A stretch of DNA of 12,769 bases from positions 1 through 12,769 of the forward strand of contig CAIVND010000082.1 in NCBI GenBank assembly GCA_903907185.1, written 5' to 3'. A program made the translations under genes and the position numbers. The notes under the pieces were generated by a model. That model saw nothing but the letters and a program-made list of their open reading frames with translations. It was not told where the DNA came from and did not search any database. This document shows positions 7,011-12,769 of the stretch, piece after piece. Origin of the DNA: an uncultured Acidimicrobiaceae bacterium (GTDB taxonomy: Bacteria; Actinomycetota; Acidimicrobiia; Acidimicrobiales; Bog-793). Positions within the stretch are counted from its first letter, which is position 1. Each line of letters starts with the position of its first letter.

Positions 7011-7729
7011 GGCTCCCCGTCCGCCGATGTTGGCAGCTGCAATCGTGGTCGCGTATGGAAAGCCAATACGACGAGAAATGCGACCACACTCGTCATCGTA
7101 AGCATGATGTGTTGCAGTACGACGGCTGGTTTTTGTGAGAAATGTTCCGCAAAGTAGTAGAGACCAAATGCGCTCCACGAGACAGTGACAACGAGCGAGC
7201 TGACCGAATACCGGGTCCAGCCATAAATACGAACGAATTGAACTTCAGCTAAGACAGCCGCAACGAAAAGCGCGAGAACGGCAATTCCCGTGAGGATATC
7301 GTCGAAGTTAATACCGGTCAGGTCGGCACCACAACTTGCCAAAACCTTCGACCCGCAATTGACCGGCACCAATGCGTCAATCGCCGTCGCTACTCCAAAG
7401 AGTGCGTAGAACCCGAACACGATCCGCTCATGGACATTGCCGCGAAGCGACCACGCATCCATTGCCACAACGATTGTCGCGATGCCACAGATGCAGTCCA
7501 ACAAGATGAATAGCCAAAAAAATGGTTGCCCGTGCACCTCCAAGTCGCTCGCGAGGCCCGTTCTTGTGAGCGCCGGATTAAGAATGAACCCAAGCGGCCA
7601 TGAACAATACGCGACGCTGGCAACCAGACCAACAAGCACGATCGACCCACCACGCGTTGAGGTAGGTCGGCCAGTATCCGCAATGTCTTTGAAGTTCCTG
7701 GATCGGCCAGAGCGGTGAGGTCGCATCAT
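6947..7729 (-). CDS. DUF998-like multispanning membrane protein
   Basis: A protein of about 260 residues with an arginine-rich cytoplasmic N-terminus and about six hydrophobic segments (near 29-52, 70-90, 103-120, 141-160, 173-190, 203-221). Two cysteines in the loop PVNCGSKVLASC (125 and 133) are probably extracytoplasmic and could form a disulphide. Layout and this loop resemble DUF998 proteins, whose function is not established; I am only moderately sure of the family. The frame stays open upstream to 7825, but that extension translates the tRNA-Val gene (its GRGFESLSA is typical of the T arm), so I start at ATG 7729 (or 7726). The gene lies 37 bases behind the tRNA on the same strand and may be read from its promoter. 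The stop TAA at 6947-6949 lies inside the EamA gene. Confidence 0.62.
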   Translation of the reverse strand: MMRPHRSGRSRNFKDIADTGRPTSTRGGSIVLVGLVASVAYCSWPLGFILNPALTRTGLASDLEVHGQPFFWLFILLDCICGIATIVVAMDAWSLRGNVHERIVFGFYALFGVATAIDALVPVNCGSKVLASCGADLTGINFDDILTGIAVLALFVAAVLAEVQFVRIYGWTRYSVSSLVVTVSWSAFGLYYFAEHFSQKPAVVLQHIMLTMTSVVAFLVVLAFHTRPRLQLPTSADGEPQSDKVVSVASSTMTSTVAES

Positions 7730-7766
7730 TCCGAGACTACGGCACGACGAGCAGACGTCAAAAGGG

Positions 7767-7840
7767 TGGGCGCTGAGGGACTCGAACCCCCGACCCTCTG
7801 GGTGTAAACCAGATGCTCTAACCAACTGAGCTAAGCGCCC
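7767..7840 (-). tRNA. tRNA-Val, anticodon UAC
   Basis: A complete 74-base cloverleaf reads on the minus strand. The acceptor stem GGGCGCT pairs perfectly with AGCGCCC and has discriminator A. The D arm is AGCTCAGTTGGTTAGAGC. The anticodon stem TCTGG/CCAGA holds the loop TTTACAC, so the anticodon is TAC (UAC, valine). The T arm GGGGGTTCGAGTCCC is canonical. CCA is not encoded (CCC follows the discriminator) and must be added after transcription. Confidence 0.97.
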
Positions 7841-7913
7841 GGTGACAACAAGAACACGAATGTGCTCAGGTCATGGACACCAGTTTTAACTCCTCCCATC
7901 CTATCTGGACGGG

Positions 7914-8492
7914 TTAGGGGTTCTCGGTCCCCGGTTGTGCGAAGGGCTGAACCTTCACCACGCCACCACAGGGAGAGAACGATATTGCCACCGGCAGCGA
8001 CTCACCCTGGTGGGGAGGAGTTACGTTGACCGAACCAACCGCACTGCAACCCTCTCCATTAACGGGCACATCGGTATAGGTCATCAGGAACTCCGCTGTA
8101 GCACCAGTCTTGAGCTTCAGCGTCGTCGGACTTGCACCGGAGTTCGTTACGGACATCTCGACTGAACTACCCGCACCAGCACCGCCCGCAGCATTCGGTG
8201 CAAAGAAGGCGAGCTTCGGATAACCGTTGATGGCACAGGTCTTGGGTGAGGTGTTCGTAGCTGAAAATTGGTAGTAGCTACCTCCTGCTGCTGTACCGCC
8301 GAACGCCGCCTTGATCTGAAGCAGTGCAGTCGAGCACGACGTAAGTGTGGTGTGCTTCACTGTCGTTGTGGTCGTTGTCTTTGCTGGCGGTTTCTTCGAC
8401 GGTGTGCCACAGGCTCCGAGTGCAAGAGAGCCTATAAACAGGCACAAAATCAGAGTGCCAAGGTGACCCGCTGTGCCTCGATTACTTCTCAT
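7914..8492 (-). CDS. DUF4232-like secreted lipoprotein
   Basis: A 192-residue predicted lipoprotein. An Arg-containing n-region and hydrophobic core (about 11-27) end in the lipobox LGAC with Cys28 as the lipidated residue. A Pro/Lys/Thr-rich linker (about 31-50) follows, then a domain of about 140 residues with four cysteines (53, 86, 149, 175) that could form two disulphides. The stretch around TCAINGYPKLAFF (85-97) is typical of DUF4232 proteins, common in actinomycetes and of unknown function. It is probably attached to the outer face of the membrane. The start ATG at 8490-8492 has no strong ribosome binding site. It sits alone between the tRNA and a transporter gene, 72 bases from the latter, so it could be transcribed singly or with it. 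No clear terminator hairpin follows it. Confidence 0.78.
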   Translation of the reverse strand: MRSNRGTAGHLGTLILCLFIGSLALGACGTPSKKPPAKTTTTTTVKHTTLTSCSTALLQIKAAFGGTAAGGSYYQFSATNTSPKTCAINGYPKLAFFAPNAAGGAGAGSSVEMSVTNSGASPTTLKLKTGATAEFLMTYTDVPVNGEGCSAVGSVNVTPPHQGESLPVAISFSPCGGVVKVQPFAQPGTENP

Positions 8493-8564
8493 GGATCATC
8501 TTTAGCACTTTGCCGACGAAGATGTCAGGCCAGTCCAACGATCTCTCGTCGACATGTGGTTGGC

Positions 8565-9464
8565 CTATGAGTCTTCGTTCAACAACGGAATCCGAGCGTG
8601 AGATGACAGACGTTCATCGGTCGTCGAAGAGTTGATCAGCGAAGAGTGACTAAGGACGTTTAATGAGATGAACATCACCACAAGAGCAGCAATCTCAAGC
8701 GCCATGCGACCATGCGCAACACGCAACCGATCACCAAAGAGATAGACACCCATCACGATGCTCGCGACAGGATTAACGATCAACAGAGCGCTCTGGGAGG
8801 CCGCTACCGGGCCTGATTCAAGCGCGTGCTGACTCACTACCAAGCCAAGGAATCCGGTGATCGCAATGCCGTATGGCTCGAAGTGGGTGAAGATCACCGA
8901 TGGGCCTTGAGACCACAGATCGGATGCGGCCTTGACGAATGCCGCAGTAAGGGCGAATGAGATTGCTGCACAGACTCCGTAACAGGCCGCACGCCACGAT
9001 CGTGCTCCCTTATGCGCAATCGACCAGGTAATTGCTGCGGCACCAAAACTTGCGCCGATTAAGAGGATCCAATCCTCAGGCGCAGGACGTTGATTGCCAC
9101 CCCGAGCGGCGCTGACAAAGAGGAAGACACCGAGTCCAACTGCGGTACCGATTGCACCCAACCAGTCGCGAATATGAAGAGTCTGTTGGAACCACAGTCC
9201 CAAAATGATCACAAGAAAGAGGATCTCCGTCACCATGATCGGTTGAATCGTGGAGAGGTTTCCCATCGAGAGCGCAAAGGCCTGAAGTACAAAACTCGTG
9301 CCGGCGAGAGCGAGGCCCATAAACCACACTGGACGTTTCAAGACACCGGCCATCAATGCCCGACTCGAGGAGTCACTCTTGGTCGCCTCTTCAACGCCGA
9401 TCCGCTGCAAAATAGTGGCCAATGCGTTTGCCCCAGCCGCGATCAGTGCAAGAACAATATCCAT
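8565..9464 (-). CDS. DMT-superfamily (NIPA/EamA-like) membrane transporter
   Basis: A 299-residue protein with about nine hydrophobic segments. The opening DIVLALIAAGANALATILQR and the block LSTIQPIMVTEILFLVIILG (about 70-90) are typical of an actinobacterial DMT subgroup related to the NIPA magnesium-transporter fold. The substrate is not known. A polar tail of about 25 residues ends the protein. I start at ATG 9462-9464; the frame is open further upstream, but that part overlaps the end of rnhB and is basic rather than membrane-like. GAAGG within the last codons of rnhB, 12 bases before the ATG, is a possible ribosome binding site. The start is 8 bases after the rnhB stop, so it probably belongs to the gpsA-rnhB transcript. 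It is clearly distinct from the EamA-type transporter at 6126-7010. Confidence 0.75.
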   Translation of the reverse strand: MDIVLALIAAGANALATILQRIGVEEATKSDSSSRALMAGVLKRPVWFMGLALAGTSFVLQAFALSMGNLSTIQPIMVTEILFLVIILGLWFQQTLHIRDWLGAIGTAVGLGVFLFVSAARGGNQRPAPEDWILLIGASFGAAAITWSIAHKGARSWRAACYGVCAAISFALTAAFVKAASDLWSQGPSVIFTHFEPYGIAITGFLGLVVSQHALESGPVAASQSALLIVNPVASIVMGVYLFGDRLRVAHGRMALEIAALVVMFISLNVLSHSSLINSSTTDERLSSHARIPLLNEDS

Positions 9465-9472
9465 GGCAAACG

Positions 9473-10153
9473 TTAGCCTTCGGAAAACAAGCGTTCGGGC
9501 TGAGCTGCGTTCACGCTTCCCGCGCACCGTTGAAAACGATCCGCAAACGACCAGCTCTTTCGATGAATATCTGCCATTCCGAGATCGGCGAGCCCTTCGA
9601 GATGTTCAGGCGAGGGATAGCCCTTGTTCCTTGCGAAGTTGTAGCCGGGAAAGTTCGCGTCAAGTCCCACCATCATTCGATCACGAGTCACCTTCGCGAG
9701 AACGGATGCGGCAGCGACAAGGAGCGACAATCGATCTGCTCCCGGGAGCAGAACCATGCGGTCAAAGTCAGTGAAGTTCACGATGCCATCGATGATGACC
9801 GCCTCAGGAGTTACCGCGAGTTCACCAAACGCCCTCTTGGTTGCTAGTGCCTGCGCCTTAGTCATACCAAGAGCATCACATTCACCGGCACTTGCATGTC
9901 CAACGGCATAGGCGCTGACCGCGAGTGCGATATCGGGAAAGAGCTGCTCGCGCCGCGTCGGCGACAACATCTTTGAGTCGCGTACGCCCTTTGGTAGCAA
10001 CGTCAACGCTTGAGCATCACCAACGGCAATACCAACAGAGACCGGACCCGCCCACGCGCCTCGCCCAACCTCGTCGATCCCGGCGATGTACCGAACTCCG
10101 CTGGCAAAGAGTTCCTGCTCGATGCGGTCCGTGGGGTCCTCAACTCGAGACAT
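9473..10153 (-). CDS. rnhB: Ribonuclease HII
   Basis: RNase HII cuts the RNA strand of RNA-DNA hybrids and starts removal of single ribonucleotides misincorporated in DNA. The 226-residue length is normal for the family. The signature GIDEVGRGAWAGPV (residues 25-38) supplies the catalytic Asp27 and Glu28. VIIDGI gives Asp122, and AAASVLAKVTRD (147-158) gives Asp158, completing the four-carboxylate metal site. NKGYPSPEHLEGLADLG and the following IHRKSW (177-201) match the C-terminal family motif. The start ATG is 26 bases after the gpsA stop on the same strand, with only a weak GAG-type ribosome binding site. It is probably co-transcribed with gpsA and the downstream transporter. Everything needed for activity appears present. 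Confidence 0.95.
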   Translation of the reverse strand: MSRVEDPTDRIEQELFASGVRYIAGIDEVGRGAWAGPVSVGIAVGDAQALTLLPKGVRDSKMLSPTRREQLFPDIALAVSAYAVGHASAGECDALGMTKAQALATKRAFGELAVTPEAVIIDGIVNFTDFDRMVLLPGADRLSLLVAAASVLAKVTRDRMMVGLDANFPGYNFARNKGYPSPEHLEGLADLGMADIHRKSWSFADRFQRCAGSVNAAQPERLFSEG

Positions 10154-10179
10154 TGTCGCGCAATCTCATGTGAATCGAA

Positions 10180-11178
10180 CTACTCGTCATCAAACTCCGA
10201 TTTGTTCGCCCGTGACATCAATCGGCGCATTGAATCCTGGGGAGTGCTTCCCTCGTGGCAGACGGCGACGACCTCGCGAGCAACGGGAACCTCCACTCCA
10301 AGAGATTCCGCAAGGCCCACGACCGGACGGCAGCTTCGCACACCTTCAGCAACCATCCGGGTCTCGTGCAAGATCTCGTCTACCGATCTCCCCTCCCCCA
10401 GCGCGTAGCCGAAGGAAAAGTTCCGACTCTGCGGACCCAAAGAGGTAGCTACGAGATCGCCGAGACCAGCCAGACCTGCAAAGGTTTGGCGATGTCCACC
10501 GAGAGCATGTCCAAGACGCGAGATCTCCGCGAGTGATCGGGTGATCAACGTTGCCCTTGTATTGTCACCGAGTCCAAGCCCTGTTGCCACGCCGATGGCG
10601 ATCGCCATGACGTTCTTCGTCACTCCTGCGATCTCACAGCCAACGACATCGGGGTTCGTGTAGATCCGCAGTGTTGGTGATCCAAAGAGTGCCTGGAGTT
10701 GCTTAGCGATCTCCTCATCGTCCATAGCGATCACTGACGCCGTTGGTTGACCGGCGAGCACCTCTCGAGCGAGGTTCGGACCGGTGAGTACGCCAACATG
10801 TTCGGGTGTCCAACACTGTCTAATGACCTCGCTCATGCGAAGGTTGCTCGTCTCCTCGAGCCCCTTCGTCAGGCTGATCACGATCGCACCATCGACGGGC
10901 CGTGGACCTGAGGTGAGAACAGTCCTCATACCGTGGCTCGGGACCGCCATCACGACGACCTTCGATCCTTCGAGCGCCTCTGCGAGCGAGGAGGTCGCCT
11001 CAATACTCTCTGGCAGGAGGTGATCGCCCAAATAGGTGGAGTTGGTGTGCTGGCTCACAAGCTCCTTCGCGATGAGCTCACTTCTTGACCACAGGACAAC
11101 CGGATGTGTTTTCGCAAGGAGAGCAGCAAATGTTGTCCCCCATGAGCCCGCTCCCAAGACCGCAATTCGCTCAGACAC
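10180..11178 (-). CDS. gpsA: NAD(P)H-dependent glycerol-3-phosphate dehydrogenase
   Basis: GpsA reduces dihydroxyacetone phosphate to sn-glycerol 3-phosphate, the backbone of phospholipids. From the chosen GTG the protein has 332 residues, the normal family length. The N-terminal Rossmann motif VLGAGSWGTT (7-16) binds NAD(P)H. SLTKGLE (102-108, Lys105), TGPNLAREV (132-140) and AGVTKNVMAIAIG (184-196, Lys188 as the expected catalytic lysine) are followed by GLGDNTRATLITR (202-214) and FAGLAGLGDL (233-242). The frame is open upstream to 11379, but that extension has no family resemblance and crosses the divergent promoter region, so GTG 11176-11178 is preferred. Its ribosome binding site is weak (a run of G about 10 bases before). 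It heads the leftward group gpsA-rnhB-transporter. Confidence 0.94.
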   Translation of the reverse strand: MSERIAVLGAGSWGTTFAALLAKTHPVVLWSRSELIAKELVSQHTNSTYLGDHLLPESIEATSSLAEALEGSKVVVMAVPSHGMRTVLTSGPRPVDGAIVISLTKGLEETSNLRMSEVIRQCWTPEHVGVLTGPNLAREVLAGQPTASVIAMDDEEIAKQLQALFGSPTLRIYTNPDVVGCEIAGVTKNVMAIAIGVATGLGLGDNTRATLITRSLAEISRLGHALGGHRQTFAGLAGLGDLVATSLGPQSRNFSFGYALGEGRSVDEILHETRMVAEGVRSCRPVVGLAESLGVEVPVAREVVAVCHEGSTPQDSMRRLMSRANKSEFDDE

Positions 11179-11295
11179 CGTACTGGGCCCCCAACCGTGA
11201 AGAGCTCTGTTGGACCATGGATTCAACGCTACAGGGCAGAGGTTGGCTGAGTGAAGCAAGCGGCGACGGAGAGTGGGATCTCTAGACTGACTTTT
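11179..11295. promoter_or_regulatory. Divergent promoter region between gpsA and the cofC-like gene
   Basis: About 117 bases separate the two divergent starts and should hold both promoters. On the + strand TAGACT (11283-11288) fits a -10 box and ends 7 bases before ATG 11296, the spacing expected for a leaderless transcript beginning at the start codon. No clear -35 hexamer stands 16-18 bases upstream. On the - strand TAGCGT is a weak -10 candidate for gpsA. Alternatively AGAGG at 11238-11242 is a ribosome binding site for a GTG start at 11251. Confidence 0.45.
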
Positions 11296-11889
11296 ATGCA
11301 GGCCATTTTGGTGCCAGTCAAATCCTTCTTGGAGGCAAAGCATCGGCTCGATCCAACGCTCGACGATGCCGCGCGACAACGACTTGCTCGAGACCTTGCA
11401 TCAATTGTGCTCGGTGCTCGCGGATCAGCTCCACTCTTTGTGGCCTGTGACGACAACGCCGTCGCCGACTGGGCGCTGAGCGAAGGGGCATCGGTGCTTT
11501 GGACTCCCGGCCTTGGACTCTCGGGAGCGGTCAGAGCCGGAGTTGACTATCTCGGCCGAGAGGGCTTTGAGCGAGTCGTCGTTGCACATGCCGATCTCCC
11601 CTTCGTAACTGACCTCGACCGATTCGGGCTCGATCGATCGGGCGAGAGCGATGGCATCACCATTGCACCCGATCACCGTCTTGACGGAACCAACGTGATT
11701 AGCCTTCCGACCTCGGTACCGTTCTCCTTCTTCTATGGATATCGCTCGTATCCAAAACATCGAGCCGAAGCGAGCCGACTTGGCCTTGCCTGTCATACCG
11801 TCTTTGATTGGCGCTTAGCCTCAGACATCGATCTGCCATCCGATCTCGCACTGATACCTGACCTTTTGAAGAGGAAGACGACGATATGA
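11296..11889 (+). CDS. cofC: CofC-like 2-phospho-L-lactate (or phosphoenolpyruvate) guanylyltransferase
   Basis: CofC (FbiD in mycobacteria) uses GTP to activate 2-phospholactate or phosphoenolpyruvate, giving the side-chain precursor of coenzyme F420. The 197-residue protein opens with ILVPVKSFLEAKHRL (4-18), the nucleotide-binding start of the family. VVVAHADLPFV (about 94-104) holds the metal-binding Asp. APDHRLDGTNVISLP (about 124-138), then FSFFYGYRSYPKHRAEASRL (143-162) and FDWRLASDIDLPSDL near the end, match CofC closely. The start is uncertain: ATG 11296 gives a normal family N-terminus and has a -10-like TAGACT 7 bases ahead (leaderless type), while GTG 11251 has a good AGAGG ribosome binding site and adds 15 residues. 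Its TGA overlaps the next start (ATGA), so the two genes are probably translated together. Which substrate it prefers cannot be read from sequence. Confidence 0.82.
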   Translation: MQAILVPVKSFLEAKHRLDPTLDDAARQRLARDLASIVLGARGSAPLFVACDDNAVADWALSEGASVLWTPGLGLSGAVRAGVDYLGREGFERVVVAHADLPFVTDLDRFGLDRSGESDGITIAPDHRLDGTNVISLPTSVPFSFFYGYRSYPKHRAEASRLGLACHTVFDWRLASDIDLPSDLALIPDLLKRKTTI

Positions 11890-12620
11890 GCATCAACCTT
11901 GAACGTCCGAGTCGCGCACTCGCCATTGGAGCGCACCCCGACGATGTCGAATTTGGCTGCGGTGGCACCCTTGCAAAGTGGGCGCAAGAGGGAACCGAGA
12001 TCTTCCATCTCATCTGCACCGATGGTTCGAAGGGAACCTGGCGCGAGGATCAGGATCCCGCTGAGCTCGTCGTCACACGGCGTGCCGAACAGCGAGCGGC
12101 AGCTAAAAAACTTGGCGGTACCGGTGAGGTTGTCTTCCTTGGTTGGCCCGATGGGGAGCTCGAATCAGGACTTCGTCAACGTGCACAGGTCGCCAGTTGG
12201 ATCCGGCGGCTTCGCCCCGGCGTCGTCTTCGCGCACGACCCGTGGAAGCGCTATCGCCTTCATCCCGATCATCGAAACGCTGGATTCCTTGCCACCGACG
12301 CAATCGTCGCAGCTCGCGATCCCCTGTTTTTCCCGGAGATCAATGTGACTCCGCATCGACCGGATCAACTCTTGTTGTGGGAGGCAGATGAGCCTGATCA
12401 CACTGAGGATGTAACAGGCTCCTTTGAGACAAAGATTGCCGCGCTTTTGGAGCACACGAGTCAGTTTCACACGACAATGCATATCGGCAACAACGATGAT
12501 CAATCGACCAAAGATGAGCACATCGCATTTCGCGAACGCATCGCAGTCAAACTCTCCACTGCAGGGACAAAGGAGGGCTTTACCTACGGCGAAGAGTTCA
12601 AACTCATCGACCGGCTATAA
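11886..12620 (+). CDS. PIG-L (LmbE-type) zinc-dependent N-deacetylase
   Basis: A 244-residue member of the PIG-L/LmbE superfamily, which removes acyl groups from N-acyl glucosamine-type compounds; MshB and Mca of mycothiol metabolism belong here. AHPDDVEFGCGGTLAKW (16-32) holds His17, the catalytic Asp19 and the ligand Asp20. HPDHRNAG (126-133) supplies the third zinc ligand, His129. GWPDGEL (86-92) and the Arg-rich stretch VVTRRAEQRAAAKKLG (62-77) are typical of the family. No recognisable mycothiol-specific feature lets me call it mshB or mca, so the substrate stays open. The ATG overlaps the cofC stop by four bases (ATGA), which suggests coupled translation, although no established pathway links this enzyme to F420. 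A strong hairpin follows 34 bases after the stop. Confidence 0.88.
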   Translation: MSINLERPSRALAIGAHPDDVEFGCGGTLAKWAQEGTEIFHLICTDGSKGTWREDQDPAELVVTRRAEQRAAAKKLGGTGEVVFLGWPDGELESGLRQRAQVASWIRRLRPGVVFAHDPWKRYRLHPDHRNAGFLATDAIVAARDPLFFPEINVTPHRPDQLLLWEADEPDHTEDVTGSFETKIAALLEHTSQFHTTMHIGNNDDQSTKDEHIAFRERIAVKLSTAGTKEGFTYGEEFKLIDRL

Positions 12621-12653
12621 CGGCCCCAACCATTCGTTGTCTCACAGATGAAA

Positions 12654-12689
12654 TGCAAACAGCCCCGGCCAAGGCCGGGGCTGTTTGCA
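12654..12689. terminator. Perfect 17-bp hairpin between convergent genes, bidirectional terminator
   Basis: Positions 12654-12670 and 12673-12689 are exact reverse complements with a GC-rich core (AGCCCCGGCC/GGCCGGGGCT). It lies between the PIG-L gene (+) and the basic-protein gene (-), whose stop is 15 bases away. On the minus strand the stem is followed by TTTCAT; on the plus strand by CAAGATG. Neither has a long T-run, but position and stem length suggest it ends transcription from both sides. Confidence 0.85.
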
Positions 12690-12703
12690 CAAGATGTTAG
12701 AAA

Positions 12704-12769
12704 CTACCGCTTCTTGGCAGGAGCCTTGCGAGCGGCGGTCTTCTTTGCAACGCGCTTCTTTGCAGGAGC
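12704..12769 (-). CDS. Lys/Ala-rich C-terminal tail of a basic DNA-binding protein (partial)
   Basis: Only the last 21 codons and the TAG stop (12704-12706) are in the window; the gene continues past the right edge. The tail reads APAKKRVAKKTAARKAPAKKR, with PAKK repeats and 11 Lys/Arg in 21 residues. Such tails are typical of actinobacterial HU-like proteins (HupB type) and of histone-H1-like proteins, where they bind DNA. HU is the likelier identity because a single-copy HU with this tail is standard in actinomycetes, but the diagnostic globular domain is not visible. The stop is followed at once by the strong hairpin terminator. Confidence 0.7.
   Translation of the reverse strand, partial: APAKKRVAKKTAARKAPAKKR

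Noticed and set aside
7730..7825. N-terminal extension of the DUF998-like frame through the tRNA
   Set aside because: The extension reads straight through tRNA-Val (its GRGFESLSA comes from the T arm) and is not protein coding.
9465..9527. 21-residue extension of the second DMT transporter frame
   Set aside because: It overlaps the 3' end of rnhB and is Arg-rich; the membrane protein begins naturally at ATG 9464.
11179..11379. 67-residue upstream extension of the gpsA frame
   Set aside because: GpsA normally begins a few residues before the GAGSWG motif; the extension has no family resemblance and covers the divergent promoter and the start of cofC.

Overview
The window looks like chromosomal DNA from an actinomycete (Actinomycetota). 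The support is a CofC-type enzyme of coenzyme F420 synthesis, a LysX-like aminoacyl-phospholipid synthase, a DUF4232-type lipoprotein, the Lys/Ala-rich tail of a basic DNA-binding protein, a tRNA without encoded CCA, and GTG/TTG codons plausible as starts. Base composition looks only moderately GC-rich (judged by eye). An acidimicrobial or similar lineage would fit, but that is an inference and no marker gene fixes it. No transposase, integrase, phage gene, CRISPR array or rRNA was seen.

Left part, + strand (1-7010). A two-cupin protein, cut by the left edge, ends at a perfect UUCG-loop terminator. A gene-free stretch of about 330 bases with several hairpins follows. Then comes a compact, probably co-transcribed four-gene group: a full-length EutA-like reactivase with a His/Asp-rich N-terminal tail, a membrane-anchored esterase-D/antigen-85-like hydrolase, a LysX/MprF-like aminoacyl-phospholipid synthase (DUF2156) and an EamA-type transporter. 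The genes are 7 bases apart or overlap, ending in a TGATG junction. No ethanolamine ammonia-lyase subunits (eutB/eutC) are in the window, so EutA appears here together with membrane-lipid genes. This is the most unusual part of the window.

Middle part, - strand (6947-11178). A DUF998-like membrane protein lies behind a tRNA-Val(UAC), and its 3' end overlaps the EamA gene tail to tail by 64 bases. Next is a DUF4232-like lipoprotein gene. It is followed by a housekeeping group read leftward: gpsA (glycerol-3-phosphate dehydrogenase), rnhB (ribonuclease HII) and a second, different DMT/NIPA-like transporter.

Right part (11179-12769). Divergent from gpsA are a cofC-like gene and a PIG-L-type deacetylase gene joined by an ATGA overlap. 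A perfect 17-bp hairpin then separates them from a convergent - strand gene, of which only the last 21 Lys/Ala-rich codons are present. GpsA supplies glycerol-3-phosphate for phospholipids and CofC supplies the F420 side-chain precursor. The EutA-esterase-LysX group may act on membrane lipid head groups, but that link is inferred from context.
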